A stretch of DNA of 64,000 bases from an uncultured Polaribacter sp. (GCF_947497695.1 NZ_CANMHM010000008.1:1-64000), one strand, 5' to 3'. Positions 36,308-46,803 are shown, counted from the stretch's first letter. Notes: a model not told the origin generated them from the letters alone. Translations and numbers: made by a program.

Positions 36308-37378
36308 CGAATTGTAAACCTTTATTGTTTCTTTAGCTACTTTTGCCCAAGTAAAAGTACTGGCATAATTTTTAGCTTTTTCTAATTGTAAATCATCAAT
36401 AGAATCTAATTCAACAATTCCTTTCGCAATACTTTCTTCGCTAAAAGGATTTACTAATATTGCATTATTATTCGCAATTTCTGGAGCAGATCCAGTAATA
36501 CTTGTTAGCACAGGCAACCTATAACTCATTGCTTCAATTATTGGTATTCCAAAACCTTCATAGTAAGTAGGGAAAAGAAATGCTTTGGCATTTTTATATA
36601 AAATACTTAGATGATCATCTGTTATATAATTTGTAAATATAATTTGATCTTTTAAATTATTGTTTTCTATATACTTGTCTAATTTTGATTTTTCATCCAA
36701 AGAAATTTTGCCAGCAAAAACGAGTTTATTTTGTAAATGTTTTTTTGATAAATGAAATCCTTTTAACAAGTTATAACTATTTTTTCTAAGAGAAATACCA
36801 CCTACAGATAAATAATAGTGATGCTTTTTTATAAGATAACTTTCTAATATGGTATCATTTTCAATATGTACATTTACTTTTGGTTTAAAAACCGGTGCTA
36901 AATGAATGACATGTATTTTTTCTGGTGGATAATCAAAAAAATTTAAAAAATCTTTTTTTGTGTTTTCACTCACAGATATTATGGCATCAGCATTTTTAGC
37001 AAAGTTTTTAAATAGTTTGAATCTCTTTTTTTTAAAATATTCACTACTAAAATTATAATCAGCAAATTCTGGTAAATGAACTGCTAAATCATGAATGGTA
37101 GCAATTTTTTTAGATCCTATAATCTCTAAAAAAGGTGTATGTAAACTATGAGAAATTTGTGGCTTATGCTTTAAAGAAAATAGAATATTTTTTAAATACC
37201 AAAGATGCTTAATATTTACTTTATTATGTTTTAAGCTTTTAATTTTTTTTAAATTATAGGCTAAAAAAACATCAATATTAGAATTTTTTTTTAAAGCTTT
37301 GTGAAGGCATATTATGTAGTGAGGAATGCCTGTATAGCCTTTTGTAAATAAAGTAGATCCTTCAATAAGCACTTTCAT
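36296..37378 (-). CDS. Family 4 glycosyltransferase
   Basis: The 360-residue GT-B protein starts VLIEGSTLFTKGYTGIPHYI, contains KIATIHDLAVHLPEFA, and ends with the retaining GT4 site YYEGFGIPIIEAMSYRLPV. It resembles the C-terminal half of the neighbouring fusion protein. Several loops are unusually lysine- and asparagine-rich, reflecting the low GC. It is convergent with the fusion gene (12-bp overlap) and divergent from the next GT4. Its substrate is unknown. Confidence 0.88.
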   Translation of the reverse strand: MKVLIEGSTLFTKGYTGIPHYIICLHKALKKNSNIDVFLAYNLKKIKSLKHNKVNIKHLWYLKNILFSLKHKPQISHSLHTPFLEIIGSKKIATIHDLAVHLPEFADYNFSSEYFKKKRFKLFKNFAKNADAIISVSENTKKDFLNFFDYPPEKIHVIHLAPVFKPKVNVHIENDTILESYLIKKHHYYLSVGGISLRKNSYNLLKGFHLSKKHLQNKLVFAGKISLDEKSKLDKYIENNNLKDQIIFTNYITDDHLSILYKNAKAFLFPTYYEGFGIPIIEAMSYRLPVLTSITGSAPEIANNNAILVNPFSEESIAKGIVELDSIDDLQLEKAKNYASTFTWAKVAKETIKVYNSLAN

Positions 37379-37469
37379 AAATAATTCTGTTTATTTTTTA
37401 TTTGTAACATCATAACAAATATAGGATTTGTAAATTTGTTTGTTATTATTTTATTAAAATCATTTTTAC

Positions 37470-38555
37470 ATGAAAAATATTTGCTTTTTTAATTCGATTT
37501 CTTCTTGGGGAGGAGGTGAAAAATGGCACCTAGAAATGGCGACCTATATTTCAAAACTTGATTATAAAGTTTTATTTTTTGCAGAAAAAAATGGTATTTT
37601 AGATAGTAAGATAGATAAAAATACTATTAAAGTAGAACATGTTTCAGTATCAAATTTCAGCTATTTTAATACTTTTAAAGTTGATAAAGTAGCAAAAGTT
37701 CTCAAAGAAAATAAAATTGAAACTATTATTTTTAACTCTTCTCAAGAGCTTAAGTTTGCTGGTTTAGCTGCTAAAAAAGCAGGTGTTAAAAATATTATTT
37801 ATAGAAGAGGGAGTGCTATTCCTATTAAGAATTCTTTTATTAACAGATATTTTTTTTCTAACATTATTACAAATGTTCTGGCAAATTCTTCAGCGACTAA
37901 AGTTACTATTAATGCAAATAATAAAAATCTTTTTCCTGATGATAAAATTACCGTTATTCCAAATGGAATTGAAACAGAAGAATTTTTATTAGAACTAAAC
38001 AAAATTTCTAAAGAAGAAAATAAAATTTTTACCCTAGGAAATTTAGGGAGGTTAGTGAAGCAAAAAAATCAGTTTTTTTTATTAGATGTTGCCAAAAAAC
38101 TAAAGGAAGACAATTTTAATTTTAAACTAATTATTGGAGGAGAAGGGAAGTTAAAAGAAGCTTTGGTTAAAAGAACAAAAGAGCTTCAGTTAGAAAATGA
38201 AGTAGTGTTTGAAGGTTTTGTAAAAAATCCAAAGATGTTTATGGCCAAGCTAGATGTTTTTTTATTGTCTTCTTTATGGGAAGGTTTTGGATATGTAATT
38301 GCAGAGGCAATGCTTTGTAAAAAGCCAGTTATTGCATTTAATATTAGCAGTAATCCTGAGTTAGTAGTTGATACTAATAATGGTTTTTTAACTGCGGTAA
38401 ATGATGTAGATTCTTTTGTAAATAACATAAAGCAATTAGAATCAAACAAAGATTTAATTTCTAAATTAGGTAAAAACGGAAGGCATAAAATTGTAACTGA
38501 ATTTGATGCACTATTAATTCGTAAAAAGTTTAAAAAATATATTGATACTCTTTAA
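37470..38555 (+). CDS. Family 4 glycosyltransferase
   Basis: The 361-residue GT-B protein begins NICFFNSISSWGGGEKWHLE, a glycine-rich acceptor-side loop common in GT4. It has the donor site SSLWEGFGYVIAEAMLCKKP and a VIPNGIETEEF hinge. A TAAATTTG -7 box lies at 37431-37438, without a matching -33 box. It belongs to the glycan region but is separately transcribed. Confidence 0.87.
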   Translation: MKNICFFNSISSWGGGEKWHLEMATYISKLDYKVLFFAEKNGILDSKIDKNTIKVEHVSVSNFSYFNTFKVDKVAKVLKENKIETIIFNSSQELKFAGLAAKKAGVKNIIYRRGSAIPIKNSFINRYFFSNIITNVLANSSATKVTINANNKNLFPDDKITVIPNGIETEEFLLELNKISKEENKIFTLGNLGRLVKQKNQFFLLDVAKKLKEDNFNFKLIIGGEGKLKEALVKRTKELQLENEVVFEGFVKNPKMFMAKLDVFLLSSLWEGFGYVIAEAMLCKKPVIAFNISSNPELVVDTNNGFLTAVNDVDSFVNNIKQLESNKDLISKLGKNGRHKIVTEFDALLIRKKFKKYIDTL

Positions 38556-38596
38556 AAAGTATTCATAGAAATACTTTCATAAATAGTAAACTCTGT

Positions 38597-38627
38597 TTTG
38601 AAAGGTCTTTATTATATAGTAAATTTG
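38597..38627 (+). promoter_or_regulatory. Promoter of cca
   Basis: TTTG (38597-38600), 19 bases, then TAAATTTG (38620-38627): a perfect match to the flavobacterial consensus, giving a leader of about 75 nt. Confidence 0.8.
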
Positions 38628-38708
38628 CATAAAATAATAAGCATAGAAAATCATTAAAATCTAACTAATTTTTTTGATGTAATTATTCAAGTTTTAAGTC
38701 CGTATTTC

Positions 38709-40130
38709 ATGCAAAAACAATTCTTTAAAGAAGCAATTTCATCAGAAATATTTAGCGTTATATCAAAAGCATCTTCAGAATTAGAAATAGATAGTTATGT
38801 AATTGGTGGTTTTGTGCGTGATTTTTTTTTAAAAAGAGCAAATTCTAAAGATATAGATATTGTTGCAGTTGGCAGTGGCATTGAATTAGCTAAAAAGGTT
38901 TCTAAATTATTACCAAACAAACCAAAAGTACAGGTATTTAAAACGTATGGAACAGCCATGTTGCGTTTTAAAGATATTGAAATTGAGTTTGTTGGAGCTA
39001 GAAAAGAATCGTATTCTGAAGAAAGTAGAAACCCAGAGGTAACAGAAGGTACTTTACAAGACGATCAAAATAGAAGAGATTTAACCATCAATGCATTGGC
39101 ATTAAGTTTAAATGAAGCTAATTTTGGCGAATTATTAGACCCGTTTAACGGAATTAAAGATTTAGAAAACAAAGTAATTAAAACACCCTTAAATCCAGAT
39201 ATTACCTATTCTGATGATCCTTTAAGAATGATGCGTGCTATTCGTTTTACCACGCAATTAAATTTTAATATTGATGCAGATTCTTTACACGCTATTTCTA
39301 AAAATGCCTATCGTTTAAAGATTATTACTAAAGAGCGAATTGTAGATGAATTAAATAAAATACTTTCTTCTGCCAAACCTTCAATAGGTTTTTTATTGTT
39401 AGAAAAATCTGGCTTATTACCTCAAATTCTTCCTGAATTAATAGCCTTAAAAGGAGTAGAAGAGGTAGAAGGGCAAAAGCATAAAGATAACTTTTATCAT
39501 ACTTTAGAAGTTGTAGATAATATTTCTAAAAACACAGACGATGTTTGGCTGCGTTGGGCTGCTTTATTACATGATATTGGTAAAGCACCCACAAAAAAGT
39601 TTAGTAAAAAAGTAGGTTGGACGTTTCATGCACACGAGTTTGTAGGTTCTAAAATGGTGTATAAATTATTTAAACGCTTAAAAATGCCTTTAAATAATAA
39701 AATGAAATTTGTGCAGAAAATGGTGTTGTTAAGTTCTAGACCTATCGTTTTAGCAAGTGAAGTTACTGACTCTGCTGTAAGACGTTTGGTTTTTGATGCA
39801 GGTGATGATATCAATTCTTTAATGACTTTATGTGAAGCAGATATTACTACAAAGAATCCTAAAAAATTTAAACGTTACCATCAAAACTTTGATGTTGTAC
39901 GTTCTAAAATTAAAGAAGTAGAAGAACGAGATAAAGTTCGTAATTTTCAGCCACCAATTACTGGAGAAGAAATTATGAACGTTTTTAATTTAAAACCTTG
40001 TAGAGAAATTGGGCAAATTAAAGAAGCTATTAAAGAAGCTATTTTAGATGGTAATATACCAAATGAACATCAAGCTTGCTTTAATTTTATGATAGAAAAA
40101 GGAGAAAAATTAGGTTTAAAAAAAGCGTAG
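38709..40130 (+). CDS. cca: CCA tRNA nucleotidyltransferase with HD domain
   Basis: The enzyme adds or repairs the 3' CCA end of tRNAs. This is needed here since tRNA-Gly does not encode CCA. The 473-residue class II protein has VIGGFVRDFF (32-41), the metal aspartates in KDIDIVAVG (48 and 50), RRDLTINALAL, and the primer-binding DDPLRMMRAIRF. A C-terminal HD phosphohydrolase part has LLHDIGKAP. It is a housekeeping gene embedded among glycosyltransferase genes. Confidence 0.94.
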   Translation: MQKQFFKEAISSEIFSVISKASSELEIDSYVIGGFVRDFFLKRANSKDIDIVAVGSGIELAKKVSKLLPNKPKVQVFKTYGTAMLRFKDIEIEFVGARKESYSEESRNPEVTEGTLQDDQNRRDLTINALALSLNEANFGELLDPFNGIKDLENKVIKTPLNPDITYSDDPLRMMRAIRFTTQLNFNIDADSLHAISKNAYRLKIITKERIVDELNKILSSAKPSIGFLLLEKSGLLPQILPELIALKGVEEVEGQKHKDNFYHTLEVVDNISKNTDDVWLRWAALLHDIGKAPTKKFSKKVGWTFHAHEFVGSKMVYKLFKRLKMPLNNKMKFVQKMVLLSSRPIVLASEVTDSAVRRLVFDAGDDINSLMTLCEADITTKNPKKFKRYHQNFDVVRSKIKEVEERDKVRNFQPPITGEEIMNVFNLKPCREIGQIKEAIKEAILDGNIPNEHQACFNFMIEKGEKLGLKKA

Positions 40131-40146
40131 TTAATTTCTATAATTG

Positions 40147-41235
40147 TTAAGGTTTATCAATTAAACTTTTATAAAGCAAATAACTTTCATCTGCATTTTT
40201 TTGAATGTTAATATCGTTATCAATACGTTTTTTAGCATTGATTCCCATATTAAGTCTTAGAGTTTCATCATTTACAAGCTTAGAAATTGCTTTCCCAATT
40301 TCTAACGGGTTTTTAACAGGTACAACAATGCCAGAGGTTTTATCAATTAACTCAATACAGCCACCAGCATTTGTCATTACAATTGGTTTTTCTTGGCACA
40401 TTGCCTCACAAATAGCTCTTCCTAAACCTTCGCTTAATGATGTTTGTACATAAATATCTGCACCTTTTATAAGAGATACTGCATCTTTTCTTTGGCCTAA
40501 AAGATGAATTCTATTTCCATTAGAAATACGATTTTTTATTTTTGAGAAAAAGGATGAGTCTGTTTTATTACCTACAACAATATAATGTACTTCTTTATTT
40601 GTGTTTAAATGATTGAATGATTCTATAAAATATTTAGTGCCTTTTACTTTTCTGTGATTTCCTACTAAGCATACCTTTATAGCATTATTTGGTATTTGCA
40701 TTTGAGAGTAATCATAAGAAATTACATTGGTAAACCAAGAACTATCATAGCCTTTGTAAATCATTTTTGCTTTTTCTTTGTTTTTACCAAAAAGCTGATT
40801 TTTTACATGGTTGTAAACAAAATTACTATTACAAATAATAGCATCTAATTTAGGACTTAAATACGTAAAATAAGAGAAAACATCATACCAGTGTAAACTG
40901 TTAGAACCAAAATAAGACACAAATTTAACAGATTCTTTTTTACAATAATATAAAATACTTCTAGAAGCTTTTCCGTTTAAAAACTGCACAACATCAATTT
41001 TTTCTTTGGATATAATACTTTCTACAATTGCACTGTACTCTTTGTCAAATTTTTTCTTTGGGAAAGCTTTTACAGCTCTTATGTTATTTTTCTTAAATAT
41101 TTTTTCAATTTCTAAACTAAAGTTTCCAACAACAATAATGGTATGAACCTGTTTGCTTAAAATTAAAATAATTTCTATTTGAGATTTGTGTACGTTTTCA
41201 CTTCCAGTAAAAGAACCAACAAATAATAAATTCAT
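40147..41235 (-). CDS. Family 4 glycosyltransferase
   Basis: The 362-residue GT-B protein has NLLFVGSFTGSENVHKSQ at the N terminus, VCLVGNHRKVKGTKYFIES at the domain hinge, and the donor site SLSEGLGRAICEAMCQEKP followed by TNAGG. It is the last gene of a leftward operon: phosphohexomutase, ABC exporter, GT4, then this one. A 9-bp gap separates it from the upstream GT4. It is convergent with cca. Confidence 0.88.
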   Translation of the reverse strand: MNLLFVGSFTGSENVHKSQIEIILILSKQVHTIIVVGNFSLEIEKIFKKNNIRAVKAFPKKKFDKEYSAIVESIISKEKIDVVQFLNGKASRSILYYCKKESVKFVSYFGSNSLHWYDVFSYFTYLSPKLDAIICNSNFVYNHVKNQLFGKNKEKAKMIYKGYDSSWFTNVISYDYSQMQIPNNAIKVCLVGNHRKVKGTKYFIESFNHLNTNKEVHYIVVGNKTDSSFFSKIKNRISNGNRIHLLGQRKDAVSLIKGADIYVQTSLSEGLGRAICEAMCQEKPIVMTNAGGCIELIDKTSGIVVPVKNPLEIGKAISKLVNDETLRLNMGINAKKRIDNDINIQKNADESYLLYKSLIDKP

Positions 41236-41244
41236 AATTAAGAT

Positions 41245-42258
41245 TTAAGGTTGTTTTTCTAAGAATAGTTCATCTAGCTTTTTAGAGCAATTTTGCCAAG
41301 AATAGGCAAGTACAGTTTCTCTAACATTAATGTTACTTTTGTTAGCTTTGTTGATCAAATCAATAACTTTGCTATAATGATCTGTATCATTAATTAAAAA
41401 CCCATTTTTTCCATGTTCAATAATATCAGGTCCAAAACCTGTTTTTGTTGAAATTGGAAAACAATTAGACAACATTGCTTCTAGTAAAGGTACTGGGCCT
41501 CCTTCATTTTTTGAAGGACTTATAAAAACATCTATTTTATTGTATAAATCTGGATACTTTTCATAGGGTTGATTGTTAAAATAGGTAAAGTTTTCAAGTG
41601 CAATTAATTCATCATAATTTTTATAATTTTCCCAGTTTTTACCAATTAAATAAAAGGTTCTTTCAGGCATGTTTTTTATGATTGAAAAAATTAAATCAGG
41701 ATTTTTACGATCGCTAAAAGCACTGCAAAAACCAACAGAGCCACTTTTTCTTTCATGAGGATAGAAAAAAGTTGAATCTGAAGCAATGTGTAATACTTCT
41801 GTTTTTTCTTCATTTAATCCAGCATCAATTAATTCTTTTTGAATTACTGAGTTTAAACAAATTACTTTATCTGCCTTTTTTAAACACCAAATAACATGCG
41901 TTTTAGAAAAAGAAACAGTCCAATTTGCATGCGTAAACATTACAATATTTTTCTTATTCAATATCTTAGGATTATGACGAATCGCTCTGTAAAAATATTG
42001 ATGAAAAACAAAAAAATAGCCATCTGAATCTGGTAAGTCTCTTAGTTTGTTGTGATAATACGTTTTAGCGTTCAATGAAGAAAATTTAGCTAAACGTCTT
42101 ACTTTAGCTCCAAAAATCCAATCTTTATCTACTTCTCTGGCAACATAAGTTACTGTTTCAAGTGTTTTTTTTTGATTTTTTTTTACAAATTTAGACTTTA
42201 ATATTGCTATTAAATATTTCCATTTGTAGAGTAGATTAAAAATTAATATTTCTTTCAT
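41245..42258 (-). CDS. Family 4 glycosyltransferase
   Basis: The 337-residue protein is a GT4-like enzyme with a short, basic N terminus and the donor site SKNEGGPVPLLEAMLSNCFP. VGFCSAFSDRKNPDLIF marks the start of the C-terminal Rossmann domain. It directly abuts the ABC exporter gene (1-bp spacing), so the two are surely cotranscribed. A role in making the glycan that the exporter moves is likely, by context. Confidence 0.86.
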   Translation of the reverse strand: MKEILIFNLLYKWKYLIAILKSKFVKKNQKKTLETVTYVAREVDKDWIFGAKVRRLAKFSSLNAKTYYHNKLRDLPDSDGYFFVFHQYFYRAIRHNPKILNKKNIVMFTHANWTVSFSKTHVIWCLKKADKVICLNSVIQKELIDAGLNEEKTEVLHIASDSTFFYPHERKSGSVGFCSAFSDRKNPDLIFSIIKNMPERTFYLIGKNWENYKNYDELIALENFTYFNNQPYEKYPDLYNKIDVFISPSKNEGGPVPLLEAMLSNCFPISTKTGFGPDIIEHGKNGFLINDTDHYSKVIDLINKANKSNINVRETVLAYSWQNCSKKLDELFLEKQP

Positions 42259-44088
42259 TTACTTTAAAGATTGCATATTTACCAATTTAAAATACTCTCC
42301 TTTTTTAGCCAATAACTCTTCGTGTTTTCCTTGTTCTACAATTTTTCCTTTTTTTAGTACTACAATTTTATTTGCTTTTTGAATGGTAGATAATCTGTGT
42401 GCAATGACTAAAGAAGTTCTGTTTTGCATCATTTTTTCTAAGGCAACTTGCACCAATTGTTCAGACTCAGTATCTAGGGCAGAAGTAGCTTCATCAAGAA
42501 TCATAATAGGAGGGTTCTTTAAAACAGCCCTTGCAATAGATAAACGCTGCTTTTGTCCGCCAGAAAGTGTGTTTCCACTATCGCCAATATTTGTTTGGTA
42601 TTTTTCAGGTAAATTCTGTATAAATTCATCTGCATTGGCAATTTTAGCAGCTTCTAAAACAGCTGTATCTGTTGCATTTTGAGTTCCTAACTTTATATTA
42701 TTTACTATAGAATCATTAAAAAGAATAGAATCTTGAGAAACAATACCCATTAAATCTCTTAAAGACTTTTTGCTAATGTTTTTAATGTTGTTATCATCAA
42801 TAATCACATCACCTTTATTTACATCATAAAAACGAGTAATTAAGTTTGCTAAGGTAGATTTTCCACTACCAGATTGCCCAACTAAAGCAACAGTTTCTCC
42901 TTTATTTATTGTTAATGAAAAATCTTTTAAAACATAATCATCTTTATATTTAAAAGAGATGTTTTTAAATTCAATTTTATGTGAGAATTCTTTTTTAACA
43001 AGGGCATTTTCTTTGTCTTTAATACTGTTTTCAGTATTTAAAACTGTGATAATTCTTTCTGCAGAAGCCTCTCCTTTTTGAATATTGTAAAATGTTGATG
43101 TAATTAATTTGATAGGATTTAAAACAGTGTAAAACAACACAATATATCCTAAAAATTTACCAGCTTCTAGAGAACTAGTTTCAGCTAAAACCTCACTACC
43201 TCCATACCAAAGAATTGCAATTATAGTTGCAGAACCTAAAAACTCACTCATTGGTGATGCTAAAGATTGCCTATGAAAAACACTTGTAGTTAATTGTTTA
43301 AATTTAGTGGTAGAATTGTTAAACTTTTTTTCAATAACACTTTCTGCATTAAAGCCTTTAATGATTCTTAAACCAGTTAACGTTTCTTCTATAAATGATA
43401 AAAAATTACCAGTTTCCTTTTGAGCTTTGGCAGAGTTTGATTTTAATTTTTTACTGATAGACGAAATTATAAATCCAGAAACGGGGAGTAAAACAAAAAC
43501 AAATAAGGTGAGTTTTACACTCATAAAAAGCATTATAGCAATAGAAATGATAACAGTTAAAGGCTCTCTAACAATGGTTTGGATAGAACTTAAAATAGAG
43601 CTTTCTACTTCTTGTACATCAGAAGTCATACGAGCAATAATATCACCTTTTCTTTTTTCAGAAAAGTAAGCTATGGGTAATTCTACAATTTTATGATACA
43701 GATTATCACGTAAATCTTTTACAATACCTGTTCTTAAAAAAGTAATTGCATAAGCAGCTAAATATCTAAATAAGTTTTTGAAAAAGAACAATGAAAGGCA
43801 TAGAATACAGATAAAAAATAACACATTAGCCTCACCGTCATTTACAATTTTTTGAGAAATAAAATAGTTAAAACTATTTTCAAGATAATTACCAATATTG
43901 GTAATACCTTGATAATTAGGTTTTATTATTACTTTTTTATCAGCTCCAAATAAAATATTTAGAACAGGAATAAATGCTAAAACAGAAAGCACATTAAACA
44001 AGGCATACAGTATATTAAATACAATATTTAAGACTGTAAATTTTCTGTATTTTTTTTCATATTTTAAAATATCTTTAAAATATCCCAT
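42259..44088 (-). CDS. MsbA-like ABC exporter / glycolipid flippase
   Basis: The 609-residue half-transporter has six membrane spans in about 1-340. The ATPase has Walker A GQSGSGKST, signature LSGGQKQRL, Walker B IMILDEA and H-loop IAHRLST. Placed between a phosphohexomutase and two GT4 genes, it most likely flips a lipid-linked glycan or lipid A. Its first base overlaps the last base of the upstream stop codon (TAATG). It differs from the exporter at 9810 by this context. Confidence 0.9.
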   Translation of the reverse strand: MGYFKDILKYEKKYRKFTVLNIVFNILYALFNVLSVLAFIPVLNILFGADKKVIIKPNYQGITNIGNYLENSFNYFISQKIVNDGEANVLFFICILCLSLFFFKNLFRYLAAYAITFLRTGIVKDLRDNLYHKIVELPIAYFSEKRKGDIIARMTSDVQEVESSILSSIQTIVREPLTVIISIAIMLFMSVKLTLFVFVLLPVSGFIISSISKKLKSNSAKAQKETGNFLSFIEETLTGLRIIKGFNAESVIEKKFNNSTTKFKQLTTSVFHRQSLASPMSEFLGSATIIAILWYGGSEVLAETSSLEAGKFLGYIVLFYTVLNPIKLITSTFYNIQKGEASAERIITVLNTENSIKDKENALVKKEFSHKIEFKNISFKYKDDYVLKDFSLTINKGETVALVGQSGSGKSTLANLITRFYDVNKGDVIIDDNNIKNISKKSLRDLMGIVSQDSILFNDSIVNNIKLGTQNATDTAVLEAAKIANADEFIQNLPEKYQTNIGDSGNTLSGGQKQRLSIARAVLKNPPIMILDEATSALDTESEQLVQVALEKMMQNRTSLVIAHRLSTIQKANKIVVLKKGKIVEQGKHEELLAKKGEYFKLVNMQSLK

Positions 44089-45803
44089 TAATTCAATTTC
44101 ATTTCTTTAATAATTCTTTGAATTTTTGCATCTAATTCAGCCTCTGTTGCAGCTGCATTTTTTGCATCATCTAATAAAGTATTTACACTAAAGTAAAATT
44201 TTATTTTAGGCTCTGTTCCACTAGGTCTTGCTGCAATTCTAGTTCCAGATTTTGTTTGATAGATTAACACATTAGATTTTGGTAAATCAATGGTTGTTAC
44301 TTCTCCTGTAATTAAATTCTTTTTAGTAGAAGCATCATAATCGCATAACGATTCTATTTGTTCTCCATCAATTTCTGTTAATGGATTGTTACGCATATCA
44401 CTTAACATTTGCTGAATTTCTGCAGCACCATCCATTCCTTTTTTAGTAATAGAAATTAAATGCTCTTTGTAAAAACTATTTTTAACATAAATAGCAAGTA
44501 ACTCTTCATAGAAAGAACTTCCGTTTTGTTTTGCTAAAGCAGCAACTTCACAGGCTAAAAGCGTTGCTGTTACAGCATCTTTGTCTCTTACAAAATCACC
44601 AACCATATAACCAAAACTTTCTTCACCACCACCAATAAATTCTAAATCTGTAGCATCTCTAACCATTTTGGCAATCCATTTAAAACCAGTTAATCCTACT
44701 TTGGTTTTAACTTTATAACTCGCAGCAACATCATTTACTAGTTCAGTAGAAACAATGGTAGTACCAACAAATTGTTTTCCGTTAATTCTACCTTCATTTT
44801 TCCATTTCTGAATGATAAAATCTGTCATCACAACCATGGTTTGGTTACCATTCATTAGTTTCATGTTGCCCTCTAAATCTCTTACTGCAACACCTAATCT
44901 ATCACAATCTGGGTCTGTACCAATTACAATGTCAGCTCCTATTTTATCAGCCAATTCAGTCGCCATTTTTAAAGCTTCTGGTTCTTCTGGGTTTGGTGAT
45001 TTTACAGTAGGGAAGTCGCCATTAGGTGCTCTTTGTTCTTCAACAATATGTACATCTGTATAGCCTGCTTTTGCTAAAGTATCAGGTACAGAAACAATAG
45101 AGGTTCCATGTAAAGAAGTAAATACAATTTTTAAGTTTTCACGATCAATAGTATCAGATAAACAACCATTTTTAACACTAGCATCAACAAATTCATCATC
45201 AACTTGTTTGCCAATTACTTCAATTAAATTTTTGTTTGCATTAAATTTAATTTCAGAAAATTGTAATGAATTTACTTTGCTAATAATTCCACTATCATGA
45301 GGAGGTACAATTTGTCCACCATCAGACCAATAAACTTTATAACCATTATATTCTGGTGGGTTGTGAGAAGCTGTTAAAACAATACCAGCATCACAGCCTA
45401 AATGACGCACTGCAAAAGATAATTCTGGGGTTGCACGTAAATCTTCAAAAAGAAAAACTTTTATGTTATTTGCAGATAAAATATCTGCAACAATTTTAGC
45501 GAATTTTTTACTGTTGTGTCTGCAATCGTAAGCAATTACAACACTTAATTGATCTTTTTTTATATTTTCTATTAAATAGTTAGACAAACCTTGGGTGGCT
45601 CTACCTAATGTGTATTTATTAATTCTGTTGGTTCCTGCTCCCATAACTCCACGCATTCCACCAGTTCCAAATTCCATGTCTTTGTAAAATCTATCAGCCA
45701 AAGCATCAGGATTATTTGTAATTAAATCGTTAATTTCTTTTTGAGTTTCAGCATCAAAAGTAGCAGTTAACCATTGTTTTGCTTTGTCTAAAATTTTGCT
45801 CAT
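44088..45803 (-). CDS. Phospho-sugar mutase (phosphoglucomutase/phosphomannomutase)
   Basis: The 571-residue enzyme moves a phosphate between C1 and C6 of hexoses. The N terminus has GTGGMRGVMGAGTNRINKYT. The phosphoserine loop is TASHNPPEYNGYKVY, the metal loop DPDCDRLGVA, the sugar loop GGGEESFGY and the phosphate site RPSGTEPKIKFYF. Its length matches bacterial PgcA-type enzymes, not GlmM. It probably supplies glucose-1- or mannose-1-phosphate for the glycan genes that follow in the operon. Confidence 0.92.
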   Translation of the reverse strand: MSKILDKAKQWLTATFDAETQKEINDLITNNPDALADRFYKDMEFGTGGMRGVMGAGTNRINKYTLGRATQGLSNYLIENIKKDQLSVVIAYDCRHNSKKFAKIVADILSANNIKVFLFEDLRATPELSFAVRHLGCDAGIVLTASHNPPEYNGYKVYWSDGGQIVPPHDSGIISKVNSLQFSEIKFNANKNLIEVIGKQVDDEFVDASVKNGCLSDTIDRENLKIVFTSLHGTSIVSVPDTLAKAGYTDVHIVEEQRAPNGDFPTVKSPNPEEPEALKMATELADKIGADIVIGTDPDCDRLGVAVRDLEGNMKLMNGNQTMVVMTDFIIQKWKNEGRINGKQFVGTTIVSTELVNDVAASYKVKTKVGLTGFKWIAKMVRDATDLEFIGGGEESFGYMVGDFVRDKDAVTATLLACEVAALAKQNGSSFYEELLAIYVKNSFYKEHLISITKKGMDGAAEIQQMLSDMRNNPLTEIDGEQIESLCDYDASTKKNLITGEVTTIDLPKSNVLIYQTKSGTRIAARPSGTEPKIKFYFSVNTLLDDAKNAAATEAELDAKIQRIIKEMKLN

Positions 45804-45846
45804 TTGTGTTATTTGTTATATTGATTTAAAAATACTAAAATAAAGG

Positions 45847-46803
45847 TTAAAAGTTTAGCTTTTCTTTAATTTTATAATGTTTTTCGTTACTTTTTGTTTT
45901 TATGATTAGCTCACCAATAAAACCAGCTAAGAATAGAAGAGTTCCTATAATCATAGAAGTTAAGGCGATAAAAAACCAAGGATTGTCTGTTACTAAAATG
46001 GTTTTAATGCCATTAAATACTTTGTAAAGTTTAAGAGCACCGATGTAAAATGCAGATATGGTTCCAAATAGAAACATACATGTACCCCAAAGACCAAAAA
46101 TATGCATCGGTCTTTTTCCGAATTTTGATAAAAAAGAAATGGTTATCAAATCTAAAAAGCCGTTTACGAATCGGTCCATTCCAAACTTTGTAACTCCGTA
46201 TTTTCTTGCTTGGTGTTGTACTACTTTTTCCCCTATTTTAGTAAAGCCTTCATTTTTTGCTAAGACAGGAATGTATCTGTGCATTTCTCCACTAACTTTT
46301 ACAGTTTTGATAACCTCGTTTTTGTAAGCTTTTAAACCGCAATTAAAATCGTGTAATTTTAATCCCGATGTTTTTCTTGCAGCTGCATTAAATAGTTTTG
46401 AGGGAATGTTTTTTGTAAAAACATTGTCATATCTTTTCTTTTTCCAACCAGAAATTAGGTCAAAATTTTCTTTAATTATTAGGTGGTATAATTCAGGTAT
46501 TTCATCAGGGTTATCTTGCAAGTCTGCATCCATTGTAATTACAACATCACCTTTCGCAATTTCAAAACCAGCATCTAATGCTTGAGATTTGCCGTAGTTT
46601 CTTTGAAAACGGATTCCTTTTACAGCTTCATTTTTAAAAGATAAATTTTCTATAACAGCCCAGGATTTATCTGAGCTACCATCATCAATAAAAATTATTT
46701 CATAGACATAGTTATTAGATTGCATCACTTTTGCAATCCAATTGTGTAATTCTTTTAAAGATTCATCTTCATTAAGAAGTGGTATTACTACCGATATATC
46801 CAT
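45847..46803 (-). CDS. Family 2 glycosyltransferase (DPM1/GtrB-like)
   Basis: The 318-residue protein has a GT-A domain (about 1-225) with ISVVIPLLNEDESLKELH, FIDDGSSDKSW, the MDADLQDNPDEIP metal motif and a basic GWKKKRYDN segment. Two membrane spans follow at about 235-300. This is the plan of enzymes that charge a polyprenyl phosphate with a sugar. It could provide lipid-linked sugars for envelope glycans. It lies 43 bp upstream of the phosphohexomutase operon. Confidence 0.9.
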   Translation of the reverse strand: MDISVVIPLLNEDESLKELHNWIAKVMQSNNYVYEIIFIDDGSSDKSWAVIENLSFKNEAVKGIRFQRNYGKSQALDAGFEIAKGDVVITMDADLQDNPDEIPELYHLIIKENFDLISGWKKKRYDNVFTKNIPSKLFNAAARKTSGLKLHDFNCGLKAYKNEVIKTVKVSGEMHRYIPVLAKNEGFTKIGEKVVQHQARKYGVTKFGMDRFVNGFLDLITISFLSKFGKRPMHIFGLWGTCMFLFGTISAFYIGALKLYKVFNGIKTILVTDNPWFFIALTSMIIGTLLFLAGFIGELIIKTKSNEKHYKIKEKLNF

